Positions 9,117 to 18,934 of a DNA stretch of 64,000 nucleotides are shown here, one piece after another. Every line of letters starts with the position of its first letter. Position 1 is the first letter of the stretch. A program made the position numbers and the translations under genes. This stretch comes from Alcaligenaceae bacterium (lineage in GTDB: Bacteria; Pseudomonadota; Gammaproteobacteria; Burkholderiales; Burkholderiaceae_B): the NCBI GenBank assembly GCA_013416455.1, contig JACCES010000005.1, forward strand, positions 248,001 to 312,000. The letters are read 5' to 3'. The notes beneath the pieces were generated by a model, which was not told the origin of the DNA, searched no databases, and was given only the letters and a program-made list of their open reading frames with translations.

Positions 9117-9370
9117 GTTCTGTCTTTTCATGTGTTGGACCCAGCCTGCAAGGGTACACCGCTTCCATGTGGCCGCGTACCGCCGGGTATCGATTGTTAT
9201 GGGCTTTGCTTATAACTACAGGTAATTATATGTTCCGAGCAAACTGCCGGGGGATCTTTCATCCCCTTGTTTATGCATCCACTTCGTATGCCGTCCAGAG
9301 CTCGTAGGTTAGTATTGCGGATTGTTTGCGTGTATACGCATCGGGGCTTTCCCCAGTTTCTGAGGCGTGA

Positions 9371-12070
9371 ATGAAAGTCTGGTTGAAGCGGATATTGATT
9401 GGTCTCGTGGTGGCGTTTCTCGTGGCGCTGGTCGGGATCGCCATTTTCCTCCTGACCTTTGATCCCAATGCCTATAAGAACAAGCTGCAAGAGATCGTCT
9501 ATTCGAGGTATGAGCGCACCCTGACGATAGACGGGGACATCGAACTGTCGCTGTTCCCGCGCATCGGCCTGTCCGTGCAGAAACTGTCCTTGTCCGACAG
9601 GGGCAGCAGCGATATTTTCGCGTCAGTGGAAAGCGCCAGGCTGGCGGTCGCCATCTGGCCGCTCATGTTCAACCGGCTGGTGGTGGATCACGTCGCCGTG
9701 ACCGGCCTCAAGGCCTGGCTGGTGCGCGATGATGAGGGCGGCTACAACTTCCGCGACCTGCTCAGCCGGCAGCAGGCGGCAGGCCTGCCCGGCCCCGCGC
9801 TGGCCTCGCCTCTGGCGGCGCTGGCGGGCACGATGGGTGTGGCGCAGGCCGTCGCGGGCGCGCCGGCGGGCGACACTGACGGAACCGGGCCTCCACCGGG
9901 CGGCGCGTCGCTGTCGCGCTTTGCCGCCATGACGCCGGCCCAGGCCGTCAACCATACCGACCTGCAGATCGACATCGCCGGGCTCACCCTGCGCAACGGG
10001 CAGATCCACCTGCACGACAAGAAACGGGGCTACGTCGGGCATCTGACCAATCTCGAACTGAACACGGGCCGGATCACCGCCGACCAGCCTTTCGATGTCG
10101 CCTTCCGCGGCCAGCTGCTGGGCGATTTCCCGAGCGCCGATGCGCGCTTCGACGGCCAGGCGCTCGTCAAGTTCAATACCGATCAGCAGACCTATTCGGC
10201 GCAGCGGGTGAACGTGCAGGCCAGCGGCCTTCTGGGGGAGCTGGAGTCGCGTTCGGTGGGCTTGCGCGGGAATCTCGCCTACAGTGCGTTCTCCCAGATG
10301 TTCAGTGCCAGCGGGCTCGATTTTTCCGTCCAGGGTGATATCCAGGGCACGGATCCGATACGGAACTTCGAGGCGTCGCTGGCGGTACCGCAGCTGAAGC
10401 TGGACCGCAGCCAGGCGGAACTGCATGTCGAGAAGCTGAGCCTGCGCACCAAGGGCGAGCTCCCGGCCGAAACCTTCGAGCTGGGCATCGACGCTCCCAG
10501 CCTGTCCGTGTCGCCCGACAAGGCCGAGGGCGCGCCGCTTACCGCGACGGTGCAGCTGCAGGGCAAGGACGAGCGCCTTGCCATGGTGCTCGGCATGAGC
10601 GGCCTGGGCGGCAACGCCAGCGAGCTCACCCTGAAGGAACTGAAGGTCGATGGCCGTATGCAGCAGGGGGAACAGCGGGTTCATGTGAACATGAATTCGC
10701 CGGCCGCCTGGAAAGTCTTTGAAGAGCGCGGGACCCTGTCGGCGATGCGCGGCGACGTGCGCATAGAGCATCCGGCGCTGCCCGGCGGGACCTTCGAGTT
10801 TCCTTTCATCGGCAGCGTCGCGGCCGACTTGCGCAAAGGGCATGTCACGAGCGAACTGGACGCCGTGTTGAGCGGCAGCAAGCTGGGCTTCCGCATTGGC
10901 GTCAAGCAGCAGGATAGGCCGCAGGTCGACTTCGCCCTGCAGGCGGACCAGCTCGACTTCAATACGCTGTTCCCGGCGGCGGCCAAGGCCGCCGCGCCGG
11001 GGTCGCCCGCCGCGGAAGCCGAAGCGGCGCGCCAGTCCGATGAAACGGCGGAAAAACCCGCCCCGGAAAAGCCGGCGCCGGCCGCCGATCCGCCCGTGGC
11101 CCGTACCTTCAGCCTTGCATTCCTGCGCGATATGGATCTCACCGGCAAGATCAATGTGGGCCAGCTCAAGATTCAGGAAGTCGAAGCCGCGGGCTTCCAG
11201 GCAAGCCTGCGGGCAGCGGACGGCCAGCTGCAGATCAAGGATTTGCGGGCCGACCTGTATGACGGCAGCCTGGCGGGGCAGCTGCTCGCGACGGCCGACA
11301 ATGCGGTGGCCCTCGACGTGACGGCCGCGGGCATTTCCATGGAGCCCTTCATGCAGGCGCTGACGGGTGAGCGCCGCGTGGCGGGCACGGGCTTTCTGCG
11401 CGCCAAGCTCGACAGCGAAGGCCTGACCATGCCGGCCCTGCTGGCGGCCCTCAGCGGCACGGCCCAGCTGCAGCTGCGTGACGGCGCGATACGCGGCATC
11501 GACGCCGCGCAGACCCTGCGCCAGGTGCAGGAACTGGTGCGCAGCGTGACACGTGGCGCCGCGGGCGATTCGCCGCGGGAATTCGATACGGGCACCGAAA
11601 CGGCGTTTTCCCTGCTCGACGTCGATCTGTCGTTCAGCAAGGGGCAGGGGGCCGTGCGAAGACTGAATCTGGTGTCGCCGGCGGTGAGGGTTTCGCAGGG
11701 CAAGCCGGCGTCGATCGACCTGGTCAATCAGCAGATGGACGTCATGGTCAACCTGCGGGTCAGCGGCAGTGCGAACGATATCCGCGGCCTCACCGAGCTG
11801 CGCGGCGTGACTGTGCCGGTGCGCGTGGCCGGCGCCTTCGCCAAGCCTTCGTACCAGGTGCAATGGAAGGACATCGCCGGTGTCGCCGTGCGCGAGGCGG
11901 TCAAGGGCGGGCTGCTGGAACTGCTCGGCAATCAGCTTGAAAGTGTGGTGCCCGGCCCGGCCGGCGCCGAAACACCGGTCGAGCCGTCGGCGCCGGTGCC
12001 GGCCGGGGCGCCGCTGAAAGACCCGGTGAAATCCATCGGCGACGCATTGAAAGGACTACTTGGACAATGA
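9371..12070 (+). CDS. asmA: AsmA family protein
   Basis: 899 aa. It begins with an N-terminal membrane anchor (LKRILIGLVVAFLVALVGIAIFLLTFDPN) followed by the AsmA pattern (YKNKLQEIVYSRYERTLTIDGDIELSLFPRIGLSVQKLSLSD), a long periplasmic domain, a Pro/Ala/Glu-rich linker near residues 535-575, and the C-terminal AsmA_2 region (DGAIRGIDAAQTLRQVQELV, VNLRVSGSANDIRGLTELRGVTVPVRVAGAFAKPSY). AsmA-like proteins are now viewed as phospholipid bridges between inner and outer membranes. The stop overlaps the next start (ATGA), so it is coupled to the small MOSC-N gene. Confidence 0.93.
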   Translation: MKVWLKRILIGLVVAFLVALVGIAIFLLTFDPNAYKNKLQEIVYSRYERTLTIDGDIELSLFPRIGLSVQKLSLSDRGSSDIFASVESARLAVAIWPLMFNRLVVDHVAVTGLKAWLVRDDEGGYNFRDLLSRQQAAGLPGPALASPLAALAGTMGVAQAVAGAPAGDTDGTGPPPGGASLSRFAAMTPAQAVNHTDLQIDIAGLTLRNGQIHLHDKKRGYVGHLTNLELNTGRITADQPFDVAFRGQLLGDFPSADARFDGQALVKFNTDQQTYSAQRVNVQASGLLGELESRSVGLRGNLAYSAFSQMFSASGLDFSVQGDIQGTDPIRNFEASLAVPQLKLDRSQAELHVEKLSLRTKGELPAETFELGIDAPSLSVSPDKAEGAPLTATVQLQGKDERLAMVLGMSGLGGNASELTLKELKVDGRMQQGEQRVHVNMNSPAAWKVFEERGTLSAMRGDVRIEHPALPGGTFEFPFIGSVAADLRKGHVTSELDAVLSGSKLGFRIGVKQQDRPQVDFALQADQLDFNTLFPAAAKAAAPGSPAAEAEAARQSDETAEKPAPEKPAPAADPPVARTFSLAFLRDMDLTGKINVGQLKIQEVEAAGFQASLRAADGQLQIKDLRADLYDGSLAGQLLATADNAVALDVTAAGISMEPFMQALTGERRVAGTGFLRAKLDSEGLTMPALLAALSGTAQLQLRDGAIRGIDAAQTLRQVQELVRSVTRGAAGDSPREFDTGTETAFSLLDVDLSFSKGQGAVRRLNLVSPAVRVSQGKPASIDLVNQQMDVMVNLRVSGSANDIRGLTELRGVTVPVRVAGAFAKPSYQVQWKDIAGVAVREAVKGGLLELLGNQLESVVPGPAGAETPVEPSAPVPAGAPLKDPVKSIGDALKGLLGQ

Positions 12071-12468
12071 ACCCAGAAAAAGAAATCAGTACGGAAAACT
12101 GTTTCCCCGTCGTGGGCGCGCGGGGCATGAGCGCGGCGCAGGCCGCCGCCTATGACGCCCGCTGGCGGGTGCTGGATGAATCCGGGCGGGCGCTCGGGGC
12201 TGGGGATCCCGCCCTGGCCGATGTATCGGTGGAACTGCGCTTCGGCTATCTGGTGTTGCGGGCACCGGGCATGCTGCGCCTGGATATCCCGCTGGATGTC
12301 ATCGAGGACGACCCTTCGGTGCTCGATACCGTTGCGCTGGATGGCAAAGACGTATGCGTGGCCGACGAGGGCGAATGGGCGGCTACATGGTTCACGCAGG
12401 TGGCCGGCCGGCCGGTGCGCCTCGTGAAGGTGTGTTCCGACCCGCAGGCTGGAACCCTTCCCGCCTGA
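12067..12468 (+). CDS. Stand-alone MOSC N-terminal beta-barrel domain protein
   Basis: 133 aa; the start overlaps the asmA stop by 4 bp. The pattern of a short N-terminal strand, YDARWRVLDESGRAL, a run of beta strands (VSVELRFGYLVLRAPGMLRLDIPL) and WFTQVAGRPVRLVKV matches the MOSC N-terminal domain (the front part of mitochondrial amidoxime-reducing-component and YcbX-like proteins). The C-terminal catalytic MOSC domain, with its molybdenum-binding cysteine, is absent: the gene stops and a hairpin terminator follows within 45 bp. The function is unknown. It may be a remnant or a free partner domain; tight coupling to asmA argues that it is expressed. Confidence 0.65.
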   Translation: MNPEKEISTENCFPVVGARGMSAAQAAAYDARWRVLDESGRALGAGDPALADVSVELRFGYLVLRAPGMLRLDIPLDVIEDDPSVLDTVALDGKDVCVADEGEWAATWFTQVAGRPVRLVKVCSDPQAGTLPA

Positions 12469-12510
12469 GAGGCTTCAGCATCCCGCCCGTCCGCCCCAAG
12501 GATGGCCGAG

Positions 12511-12854
<344 letters not shown>

Positions 12855-12887
12855 TTAGTGTATCCCCCGCGGCTTTTTCCCGCCAGA

Positions 12888-13397
12888 TCAACCCTGCCCG
12901 TCGCGGGCCTCTTCCCGGGAAGTCTTGGCTTTCGCATGGAGCCAGCGCTCTACGGACGGGAAGACGAACTTGCTGACGTCGCCGCCCAGGATCGCGATCT
13001 CGCGCACAATGGTGCCCGATATGAACTGGTACTGGTCGGACGGCGTCATGAACAGGGTTTCGACTTCGGGCAGAAGATGGCGGTTCATGCCCGCCATCTG
13101 GAATTCGTACTCGAAGTCCGAGACGGCCCGCAGGCCGCGCACGATCACGCGCCCGTTCTGTTCCCGCACGAAATCCTTGAGCAGGCCGCCAAAGCTCTTC
13201 ACTTCCACGTTGGGGTAGTGGCTGAGCACTTCGCTGGCGATCTCGACGCGTTCGTCGACGGTGAAAAAGGGGCGCTTGTTGGGGCTGTGAGCCACGCCTA
13301 CGACGACATGATCGAACAGCGCCGCGGCGCGGCGGACCAGATCTTCATGGCCACGGGTGAGAGGATCGAATGTTCCGGGATAGACGGCGGTAATCAT
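12888..13397 (-). CDS. coaD: Phosphopantetheine adenylyltransferase
   Basis: 169 aa enzyme that adenylates 4'-phosphopantetheine, the penultimate step of coenzyme A synthesis. The N-terminus [23 protein letters not shown] carries the nucleotidyltransferase motif (the H..GH-type site, here TRGH), with [23 protein letters not shown] and [18 protein letters not shown] further on. The ATG at 13397 is the family start; a longer frame to 13448 lies inside rsmD. It overlaps the rsmD stop by 4 bp, so the two are translationally coupled. Confidence 0.97.
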   Translation of the reverse strand: MITAVYPGTFDPLTRGHEDLVRRAAALFDHVVVGVAHSPNKRPFFTVDERVEIASEVLSHYPNVEVKSFGGLLKDFVREQNGRVIVRGLRAVSDFEYEFQMAGMNRHLLPEVETLFMTPSDQYQFISGTIVREIAILGGDVSKFVFPSVERWLHAKAKTSREEARDGQG

Positions 13398-14035
13398 GCG
13401 TTCTTCAGGTTGGAATTGGAGGGCGGCACGCGTGCGCCGGTCAGGCACTCAAGGATGCGATTATTGTCTGTTTTTTGCGTCGCAGCAAATCGAAGCAGCT
13501 GAAAATGCACTTGACCGGCCTTCGAGCTGCGCAGAACCTCGAAGGCGGGCGGCGGCTCGATTGCGGATTCTGTCTCAATATACAGCAGACCGTTCTCGGA
13601 AAGAACAGGCGGAAGCTTGTCCCAGAGGGTTTCGAGCCATCCCTGGCCGAAGGGCGGGTCCACCAGTACGAGGTCGAACCGGGCGTCGTCAAGGCGTTCC
13701 AGCACCACGGCGGCGTTGCCCGCATGCACTCTTACCTGCAGGGCGCCCAGCTTGTTGCGCAGCGCGCGCAGGGCGGCCAGCGCCGCCGGGCTGGATTCCA
13801 CCATCTGCACGTGGGCGGCGCCGCGCGAAGCGGCCTCGAAACCCAGAGCGCCGGTGCCGGCAAACAGGTCGAGCACACGCTTGTCGCTGAAATCGCCGCC
13901 CCAGAAGTGGCTGACCCAGTTGTAGAGGGTTTCGCGGACGCGGTCCGGCGTGGGCCGCAAACCGGCCGCGTCGACCACGGGAATGGGCGTGCGGCGATAA
14001 TCACCGCCTACAATACGTATCTTGTGCTTCTTCAT
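13394..14035 (-). CDS. rsmD: 16S rRNA (guanine(966)-N(2))-methyltransferase
   Basis: 213 aa SAM-dependent methyltransferase that modifies G966 of 16S rRNA. It shows [15 protein letters not shown] at the N-terminus, [36 protein letters not shown] (SAM-binding motif I) and the catalytic [12 protein letters not shown] (DPPF). It is divergent from ftsY across 48 bp and coupled to coaD by an ATGA overlap, the conserved rsmD-coaD arrangement. Confidence 0.97.
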   Translation of the reverse strand: MKKHKIRIVGGDYRRTPIPVVDAAGLRPTPDRVRETLYNWVSHFWGGDFSDKRVLDLFAGTGALGFEAASRGAAHVQMVESSPAALAALRALRNKLGALQVRVHAGNAAVVLERLDDARFDLVLVDPPFGQGWLETLWDKLPPVLSENGLLYIETESAIEPPPAFEVLRSSKAGQVHFQLLRFAATQKTDNNRILECLTGARVPPSNSNLKNA

Positions 14036-14083
14036 GCGCCGCTCATTGCGTCGTCCACGGAATTCGACACTAGTGTAAAACGT

Positions 14084-15397
14084 ATGTTCAGTTTTTTTAG
14101 AAGAAAGAAGCCGGGGGCGCCCGCCGAGCCGTCATCGCCAGCGGCTGAAGAAGCGCTCGATCAGCCGGGCATACAGCAGGCCGACGGCCAGCCGCCCTCC
14201 GAATCTCCGCCCCCGGCCGACCCCGGAAGTCCGGCCGAATCCGGGCTTGCCGCCACGCCGGGACAGCTGGCCGGCCCGCCTGCGGCCGGCCCGGTCCAGG
14301 CGGCCGAACCGCCCATGCCGCAACCCGCTTCCGCCGCGGAGCCTCCGGCGCCGGAAGCGGAATCTCTGGCTGAAGCGGAATCTCTGGCTGAAGCGGAATC
14401 TCTGGCTGAAGCGGAATCTCTGGCTGAAGCGGAATCTCTGGCTGAAGCGGAAGCGCCCCCCCCGGCCGCGCCGGAGCCCGCCGCCAAGCCTTCCTGGCTG
14501 TCGCGGCTGAAGCAGGGGCTGGCCCGCACCGGGCAGAGCATCGGCGGCATCTTCGTCGGCGTGAAGGTCGATGAAGACCTGTTCGAAGAACTCGAAACCG
14601 CGCTCATCATGGCCGACGCGGGTGTCGAGGCCACCCAGCAACTGCTTGACGCCCTGCGGGCCCGTGTGAAGAAGGAACGGCTGGCCGACGCGCAGCAGGT
14701 CAAGGCGGCCTTGTGCGACATTCTCGCGGATCACCTCAAGCCGCTGGAAAAGACCTTTCCGCTCGGGTCCGCCAAACCCCTGGTGGTCATGATCGCCGGG
14801 GTCAACGGGGCGGGCAAGACCACCTCCATCGGCAAGCTGGCGCATGCCTTCCAGGCCCAGGGGGCCAGTGTGCTGCTGGCGGCCGCCGATACCTTCCGCG
14901 CCGCCGCGCGCGAGCAGCTGATGGAATGGGGCGCCCGCAACGGCGTCACCGTCATTGCGCAGGAAGGCGGGGACCCGGCGGCTGTCGCCTTCGATGCCGT
15001 CAACGCCGGGCGGGCTCGCGAAGCCAGCGTGGTGATGGTGGACACCGCGGGCCGTTTGCCGACCCAGCTGCATCTCATGGAAGAACTCAAGAAGATCAAG
15101 CGCGTCATCGGCAAGGCCGACGGGTCTTCGCCCCACGAGATCCTGCTGGTCGTCGATGGCAATACCGGCCAGAACGCGATTTCGCAGGTCAAGGCTTTCG
15201 ATGCGGCGCTGGGGCTCACCGGCCTGGTCGTCACCAAGCTGGACGGCACGGCCAAGGGCGGGACGCTTGCCGCGATGGCGGCGGGCAGCCAGGGTGTGCG
15301 GCCCATTCCGGTGTACTGGATAGGCGTGGGGGAAGGCATGCACGACCTGCAGCCCTTCGTCGCCCGCGAGTTCGCCATGGCCCTGCTGGGCGACTAG
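14084..15397 (+). CDS. ftsY: Signal recognition particle receptor FtsY
   Basis: 437 aa SRP receptor GTPase that docks ribosome-nascent chain complexes at the inner membrane. The N-terminal membrane-binding FSFFRRKK is followed by an acidic, Pro/Ala-rich A domain of about 125 residues that contains the hexapeptide ESLAEA repeated five times, then the NG domain: GVNGAGKTTSIGKLA (P-loop), ADTFRAAAREQL, VDTAGRLPTQLHLMEEL, TKLDGTAKGG and the C-terminal GEGMHDLQPF. The ATG at 14084 begins the standard N-terminus; the upstream frame overlaps rsmD. The DNA of the A-domain repeat is a perfect tandem array. Confidence 0.97.
   Translation: MFSFFRRKKPGAPAEPSSPAAEEALDQPGIQQADGQPPSESPPPADPGSPAESGLAATPGQLAGPPAAGPVQAAEPPMPQPASAAEPPAPEAESLAEAESLAEAESLAEAESLAEAESLAEAEAPPPAAPEPAAKPSWLSRLKQGLARTGQSIGGIFVGVKVDEDLFEELETALIMADAGVEATQQLLDALRARVKKERLADAQQVKAALCDILADHLKPLEKTFPLGSAKPLVVMIAGVNGAGKTTSIGKLAHAFQAQGASVLLAAADTFRAAAREQLMEWGARNGVTVIAQEGGDPAAVAFDAVNAGRAREASVVMVDTAGRLPTQLHLMEELKKIKRVIGKADGSSPHEILLVVDGNTGQNAISQVKAFDAALGLTGLVVTKLDGTAKGGTLAAMAAGSQGVRPIPVYWIGVGEGMHDLQPFVAREFAMALLGD
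14357..14446 (+). repeat. Five perfect tandem 18-bp repeats inside ftsY
   Basis: Unit GCGGAATCTCTGGCTGAA occurs five times without a mismatch (14357, 14375, 14393, 14411, 14429), followed by a partial GCGGAAGCG. Each unit encodes six residues (AESLAE) and keeps frame, so copy-number change would lengthen or shorten the acidic A domain without breaking ftsY. Confidence 0.97.
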
Positions 15398-15448
15398 CAG
15401 GATATCCGGGCCTGTTCACGCTCAAAGGCGCCGGCCCCGCCCGCGCCT

Positions 15449-17059
15449 CTATGCGCGCTTCCGTTTCCGGTTCTTGCCGGAAACGGGCTGGAAGCGGCCC
15501 GCTTTCGACAACTCCTGCAGTGCCAGATCCGAGGCCATGGCTTCGTGGTCCTGCGTCGCCGCCAGCCAGCCCAGCGCAAACATGGCGGACGGATGTTTCG
15601 CGCCCGGACCGCGGTAGTATTCAGCCGCGACGTAAAGGTCGTTGAGCTGACCGAGCGCTTTCTGGGCGGACACGAGCGCGTTGCGCAAGGGCGTCAGTTG
15701 CGTCGTGTCGAGAATGCCCTGCGAGAATTCCATGCCGTAGCGCAGGCGCTTGACGCGCTTGCGAAGGTCGTGCCGCGCGTCCCACGATGCCTCGACGAAG
15801 GATCTGGCATCGCGCCGGATGCGCTCCAGCCAGATGTTGAGCCGCCTGCAAAGCAGGGGCGCGGCGTCCGTCTTCGAGCCGGTCGTCCGCAAGGCATCGC
15901 CATACAGCACCAAGTGTTCCAGAAGATCCAGCAGGGCCTGCTGGAACTCCGGCGATGCCACTTTGCGGGCTCTCTGGGTGGATTCTTCAGAATGGTCGAT
16001 GGGCGCCTGCGTGGCGTCGGGTGGCATGCCGGCTTTCATCAGCCGGGGCAGCAGTTCGGTCTGGATCACATCGAGGTCGCGCGCCTGGCCCAGCACGGCA
16101 AAGTGCTGCTTGAGCATGTCGCGCAGGGATTCCGGAGGATTGGCCGCCGCGCCGAAAAGCTGCCAGCAGGCCCGCAGCCGCCTGATACCGACCCTGATCT
16201 GATGGACATATTCGATGCGCTGCTCATTGCTGGTTTTCATGCTGTCCAGCCCGGCCAGGAAGCCGCTGTTGCGGATGATCTGGCTCATGCAGTCGTTGGC
16301 GCATTCCAGATAGGCGGCATGGATGCCGGTATCGGCCGACAGCAGCGGCTGGCCGGCCCTGACGGGGGCGGCCAGCCGTTGTATGTGCTGGGGACTCAGC
16401 TTCATGCCGCGGGCCTTGCCGCCCCGGGGCGGCGCGTCGGGGTCCCATGAGCCGAGGCCGCCCTCAGGCGCATTTTCGCTTCCCAGGGAGGCGATGGCGT
16501 CGCCGCGGGCGGCCTTGCTGCGCAGTTCGAGGACGAGCCTGTGTTCCCACAGCCATTCGCGCGACAAGGCGAACAGGTCACGCGCTTCGCCGGAGACCCC
16601 TTCGATCTCGAATTCATGGATGGGGAGTTCGATGCCGTTCGCGACGATGGCGCCTTCGTCGTAGGCCAGTTCAGCGGAACCCGACCCCGTGGGCACGACT
16701 TTCTTGAGCCGGATCACGTGCGTGATGTAGCGGCAGCGCAGCCGCCCGGCCACATTCGCCATGAGCGCGCCGATGTGCGTATCGGCATAGAGCCCCAGGT
16801 CGAGCGTGGGGCCGGGCCGCGGGTGGTTCCATTCGACGCGCGAGAGTTCGTCCGGCCCCGGCGTTTTAATGGTCTGGATCCAGATGCCGTCCTCGCGCCG
16901 CAGGCGCAGGGCGATGTGCGCGCGCGCCAGAACCTGGTTTTCTGTGTCGTAGTAGCGCGCGTGCAGTTCGGCCGGTTCGGCGCCGAGCTTGTGCAGACGG
17001 GCCTTGAGGCCGGTGCGCTGCCGTGGCGGTACGTGGAATTTCAGCTCGCGTTCTAGCAT
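15449..17059 (-). CDS. CYTH and CHAD domain-containing protein
   Basis: 536 aa from the ATG at 17059 (LERELKFHVP, the CYTH ExExK-type start); a longer frame to 17200 adds residues with no family match. The N-terminal CYTH domain (triphosphate tunnel metalloenzyme; LRLRREDGIWIQTIKTPG, VEWNHPRP, FEIEGVSGEARDLFALSREWLWEH) resembles inorganic triphosphatase YgiF. The C-terminal CHAD domain is an alpha-helical, His-rich polyphosphate-binding module (YVHQIRVGIRRLRACWQLF, RHDLRKRVKRLRYGMEF). It probably hydrolyses tripolyphosphate or associates with polyphosphate granules. Monocistronic and convergent with ftsY. Confidence 0.93.
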   Translation of the reverse strand: MLERELKFHVPPRQRTGLKARLHKLGAEPAELHARYYDTENQVLARAHIALRLRREDGIWIQTIKTPGPDELSRVEWNHPRPGPTLDLGLYADTHIGALMANVAGRLRCRYITHVIRLKKVVPTGSGSAELAYDEGAIVANGIELPIHEFEIEGVSGEARDLFALSREWLWEHRLVLELRSKAARGDAIASLGSENAPEGGLGSWDPDAPPRGGKARGMKLSPQHIQRLAAPVRAGQPLLSADTGIHAAYLECANDCMSQIIRNSGFLAGLDSMKTSNEQRIEYVHQIRVGIRRLRACWQLFGAAANPPESLRDMLKQHFAVLGQARDLDVIQTELLPRLMKAGMPPDATQAPIDHSEESTQRARKVASPEFQQALLDLLEHLVLYGDALRTTGSKTDAAPLLCRRLNIWLERIRRDARSFVEASWDARHDLRKRVKRLRYGMEFSQGILDTTQLTPLRNALVSAQKALGQLNDLYVAAEYYRGPGAKHPSAMFALGWLAATQDHEAMASDLALQELSKAGRFQPVSGKNRKRKRA

Positions 17060-17220
17060 GGTGGACGGCTCTGCGTGAGGAGGGCGTAGTATAGGCGCGG
17101 ACCCTTGCGCGTGTGTGAAAAAGGGCCTCTTTGCCGCGCGGGCGAGGGGCCCCGGCCACAACGCGGGTATTCCTCGGGCCCCGGGGTTAAAATGGGCCAA
17201 CTTTTGTGAAGGCTTCCTGC

Positions 17221-18390
17221 ATGAGTACTCTACCTGAACTGGAAACCGGCACCCAGGCCGGCACCGGTATTTCCCCTGTTACTGAAATCGTGGCCGAGCT
17301 GCGCGCCGGCCGCATGGTCATTCTGGTCGACGAAGAAGACCGCGAGAACGAAGGCGATCTCGTCATGGCCGCCGAATTCGTGACGCCTGAAGCCATCAAC
17401 TTCATGGTCACGCACGCGCGCGGCCTGGTCTGCCTGACGCTCACCGAAGAGCGCTGCCGGCAGCTCGACCTGCCGCTGATGGCCAGCCGCAACGGCACCC
17501 GCTACGGCACCAACTTCACCATGTCGATCGAAGCCGCCGAAGGCGTCGAAACCGGCATTTCCGCCGCCGACCGGGCGCGCACCGTACGCGCGGCCGTGGC
17601 CCGCGACGCCAAGCCGTCCGATCTGGTTCAGCCGGGCCACATCTTTCCCGTTCAGGCGGTGCGCGGCGGCGTGCTGGTGCGGGCCGGCCATACCGAAGCC
17701 GGCTGCGACCTGACCGGCATGGCCGGCCTGACGCCGGCGGCGGTGATCTGCGAGATCCTCAAGCCCGACGGCACCATGGCCCGCCTGCCCGATCTGCTCG
17801 ATTTCGCGCGCGAGCACGGTCTCAAGATCGGCACCATCGCCGATCTCATCCAGTACCGCAGCGAGCATGAATCCATGGTCGAGCGCCTGTCGGCGCGCCC
17901 TGTCGACACCCCCTGGGGCGCCTTCGAGGCGGTGGCCTACCGCGATCTTTCATCCGGCGCCGCGCATCTGGCGCTGGTGCACGGCAAAGTCGAGCGCGAG
18001 GTCGAAACGCTGGTCAGGGTGCATGAGCCCACCACCGTGCTCGACGTCCTGTTCGAAGGCGAAGGCGACCACAGCTGGGGTATTGCGCAGGCGCTGCGCA
18101 GCATCGCCGCGGCACCGTCCGGCGTGCTCATCATGCTGAACTGCCAGGGCTCCGCCGAAAACGTCTTTGCGCATTTCGAATCCTGGAAACCGGCCGGGGG
18201 CCGGCACGACCCCGCCATCGACCGCGAAAGCCGCTACGGCCTGCGCACTTACGGCATCGGCGCGCAGATCATGCGCGACATCGGCGTCGGCAAGGCGCGG
18301 CTGCTGGCGCGGCCGCGCAAGATGCCCAGCATGACGGGTTTTGCGCTTACCATTACGGGTTACATTAGCAAACCTCCTCAAAACTCCTGA
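17221..18390 (+). CDS. ribBA: 3,4-dihydroxy-2-butanone-4-phosphate synthase with degenerate GTP cyclohydrolase II domain
   Basis: 389 aa. The N-terminal RibB half is intact: [30 protein letters not shown] (Mg and substrate acidic residues), [10 protein letters not shown] and [15 protein letters not shown]. The C-terminal RibA-like half (from about residue 215) keeps [15 protein letters not shown] and [15 protein letters not shown], but the CX10CXC zinc ligands of real GTP cyclohydrolase II are all replaced (here [15 protein letters not shown]). It therefore probably supplies only the butanone phosphate branch of riboflavin synthesis, and a true ribA should be elsewhere. GAAGG lies 8 nt before the ATG at 17221; a GTG at 17206 is an alternative. 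First gene of the riboflavin operon; no FMN riboswitch seen upstream. Confidence 0.93.
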   Translation: MSTLPELETGTQAGTGISPVTEIVAELRAGRMVILVDEEDRENEGDLVMAAEFVTPEAINFMVTHARGLVCLTLTEERCRQLDLPLMASRNGTRYGTNFTMSIEAAEGVETGISAADRARTVRAAVARDAKPSDLVQPGHIFPVQAVRGGVLVRAGHTEAGCDLTGMAGLTPAAVICEILKPDGTMARLPDLLDFAREHGLKIGTIADLIQYRSEHESMVERLSARPVDTPWGAFEAVAYRDLSSGAAHLALVHGKVEREVETLVRVHEPTTVLDVLFEGEGDHSWGIAQALRSIAAAPSGVLIMLNCQGSAENVFAHFESWKPAGGRHDPAIDRESRYGLRTYGIGAQIMRDIGVGKARLLARPRKMPSMTGFALTITGYISKPPQNS

Positions 18391-18403
18391 ACAGGAACCG
18401 GAT

Positions 18404-18934
18404 ATGAACCCCTACACTCTCTCGCCCGACCTGAACGGCGAAGGCCTGCATATCGGTATCGTGCGCGCCCGTTTCAACGAGGAGATCGGCAGGGCCGAAC
18501 TCGGCGCCTGCCTCGCGGAACTGTCCACACTCGGCGTGGACGAGCGCGACGTCATGGTCGTGACCGTGCCGGGTGCGCTCGAACTGGGCGTTGCCCTTGC
18601 GCAGATGGCCGAAACCTTCGAATTCGATGCCCTCATCGCCCTGGGGGCGGTCATCCGCGGCGAAACCTATCACTTCGAAGTCGTCAGCAACGAAAGCGCT
18701 TCGGCCATCAGCCGCGTCGCGCTCGAAACCGGCATTCCGGTTTCCAACGGTGTGCTCACCACAGAAACCGAGGAACAGGCCCAGGCGCGCGCCGAAGAAA
18801 AAGGGCGCGACTGCGCCCGTGCGGCGGTGGAAATGGCCAACCTGGTCGCGGCGCTGGAACCGGAGTCGGATGACGATGACGATGACGATGACGACGATTA
18901 CGACGACGAGGAAGATGATCTTGACGACAAGTGA
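18404..18934 (+). CDS. ribH: 6,7-dimethyl-8-ribityllumazine synthase
   Basis: 176 aa. It condenses ribityl-aminouracil with the butanone phosphate made by RibBA. The core [44 protein letters not shown] (active-site GAVIRGxTxHF), and [18 protein letters not shown] is typical. An unusual C-terminal tail follows: a run of about ten aspartates then [11 protein letters not shown], about 20 residues that are almost all acidic. The start at 18404 lies 13 bp after ribBA. The end overlaps the nusB start. Confidence 0.96.
   Translation: MNPYTLSPDLNGEGLHIGIVRARFNEEIGRAELGACLAELSTLGVDERDVMVVTVPGALELGVALAQMAETFEFDALIALGAVIRGETYHFEVVSNESASAISRVALETGIPVSNGVLTTETEEQAQARAEEKGRDCARAAVEMANLVAALEPESDDDDDDDDDDYDDEEDDLDDK

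Noticed and set aside
9117..9370. SAM or SAH riboswitch in the metY leader
   Set aside because: Only a short GGGGAT/ATCCCC hairpin was seen; no conserved riboswitch core could be matched by eye.
9623..11863. 746-codon minus-strand open frame opposite asmA
   Set aside because: Antisense artefact of GC-rich codon use; it is rich in Arg, Gln and His, lacks recognisable motifs, and AsmA is clear on the other strand.
14357..14446. CRISPR-like or regulatory array
   Set aside because: Units are contiguous, without spacers, and stay in the ftsY reading frame, so this is a coding minisatellite.
17060..17220. FMN riboswitch before ribBA
   Set aside because: The region was read for conserved RFN-element features and none were recognised; it is GC-rich without the expected multi-stem pattern.
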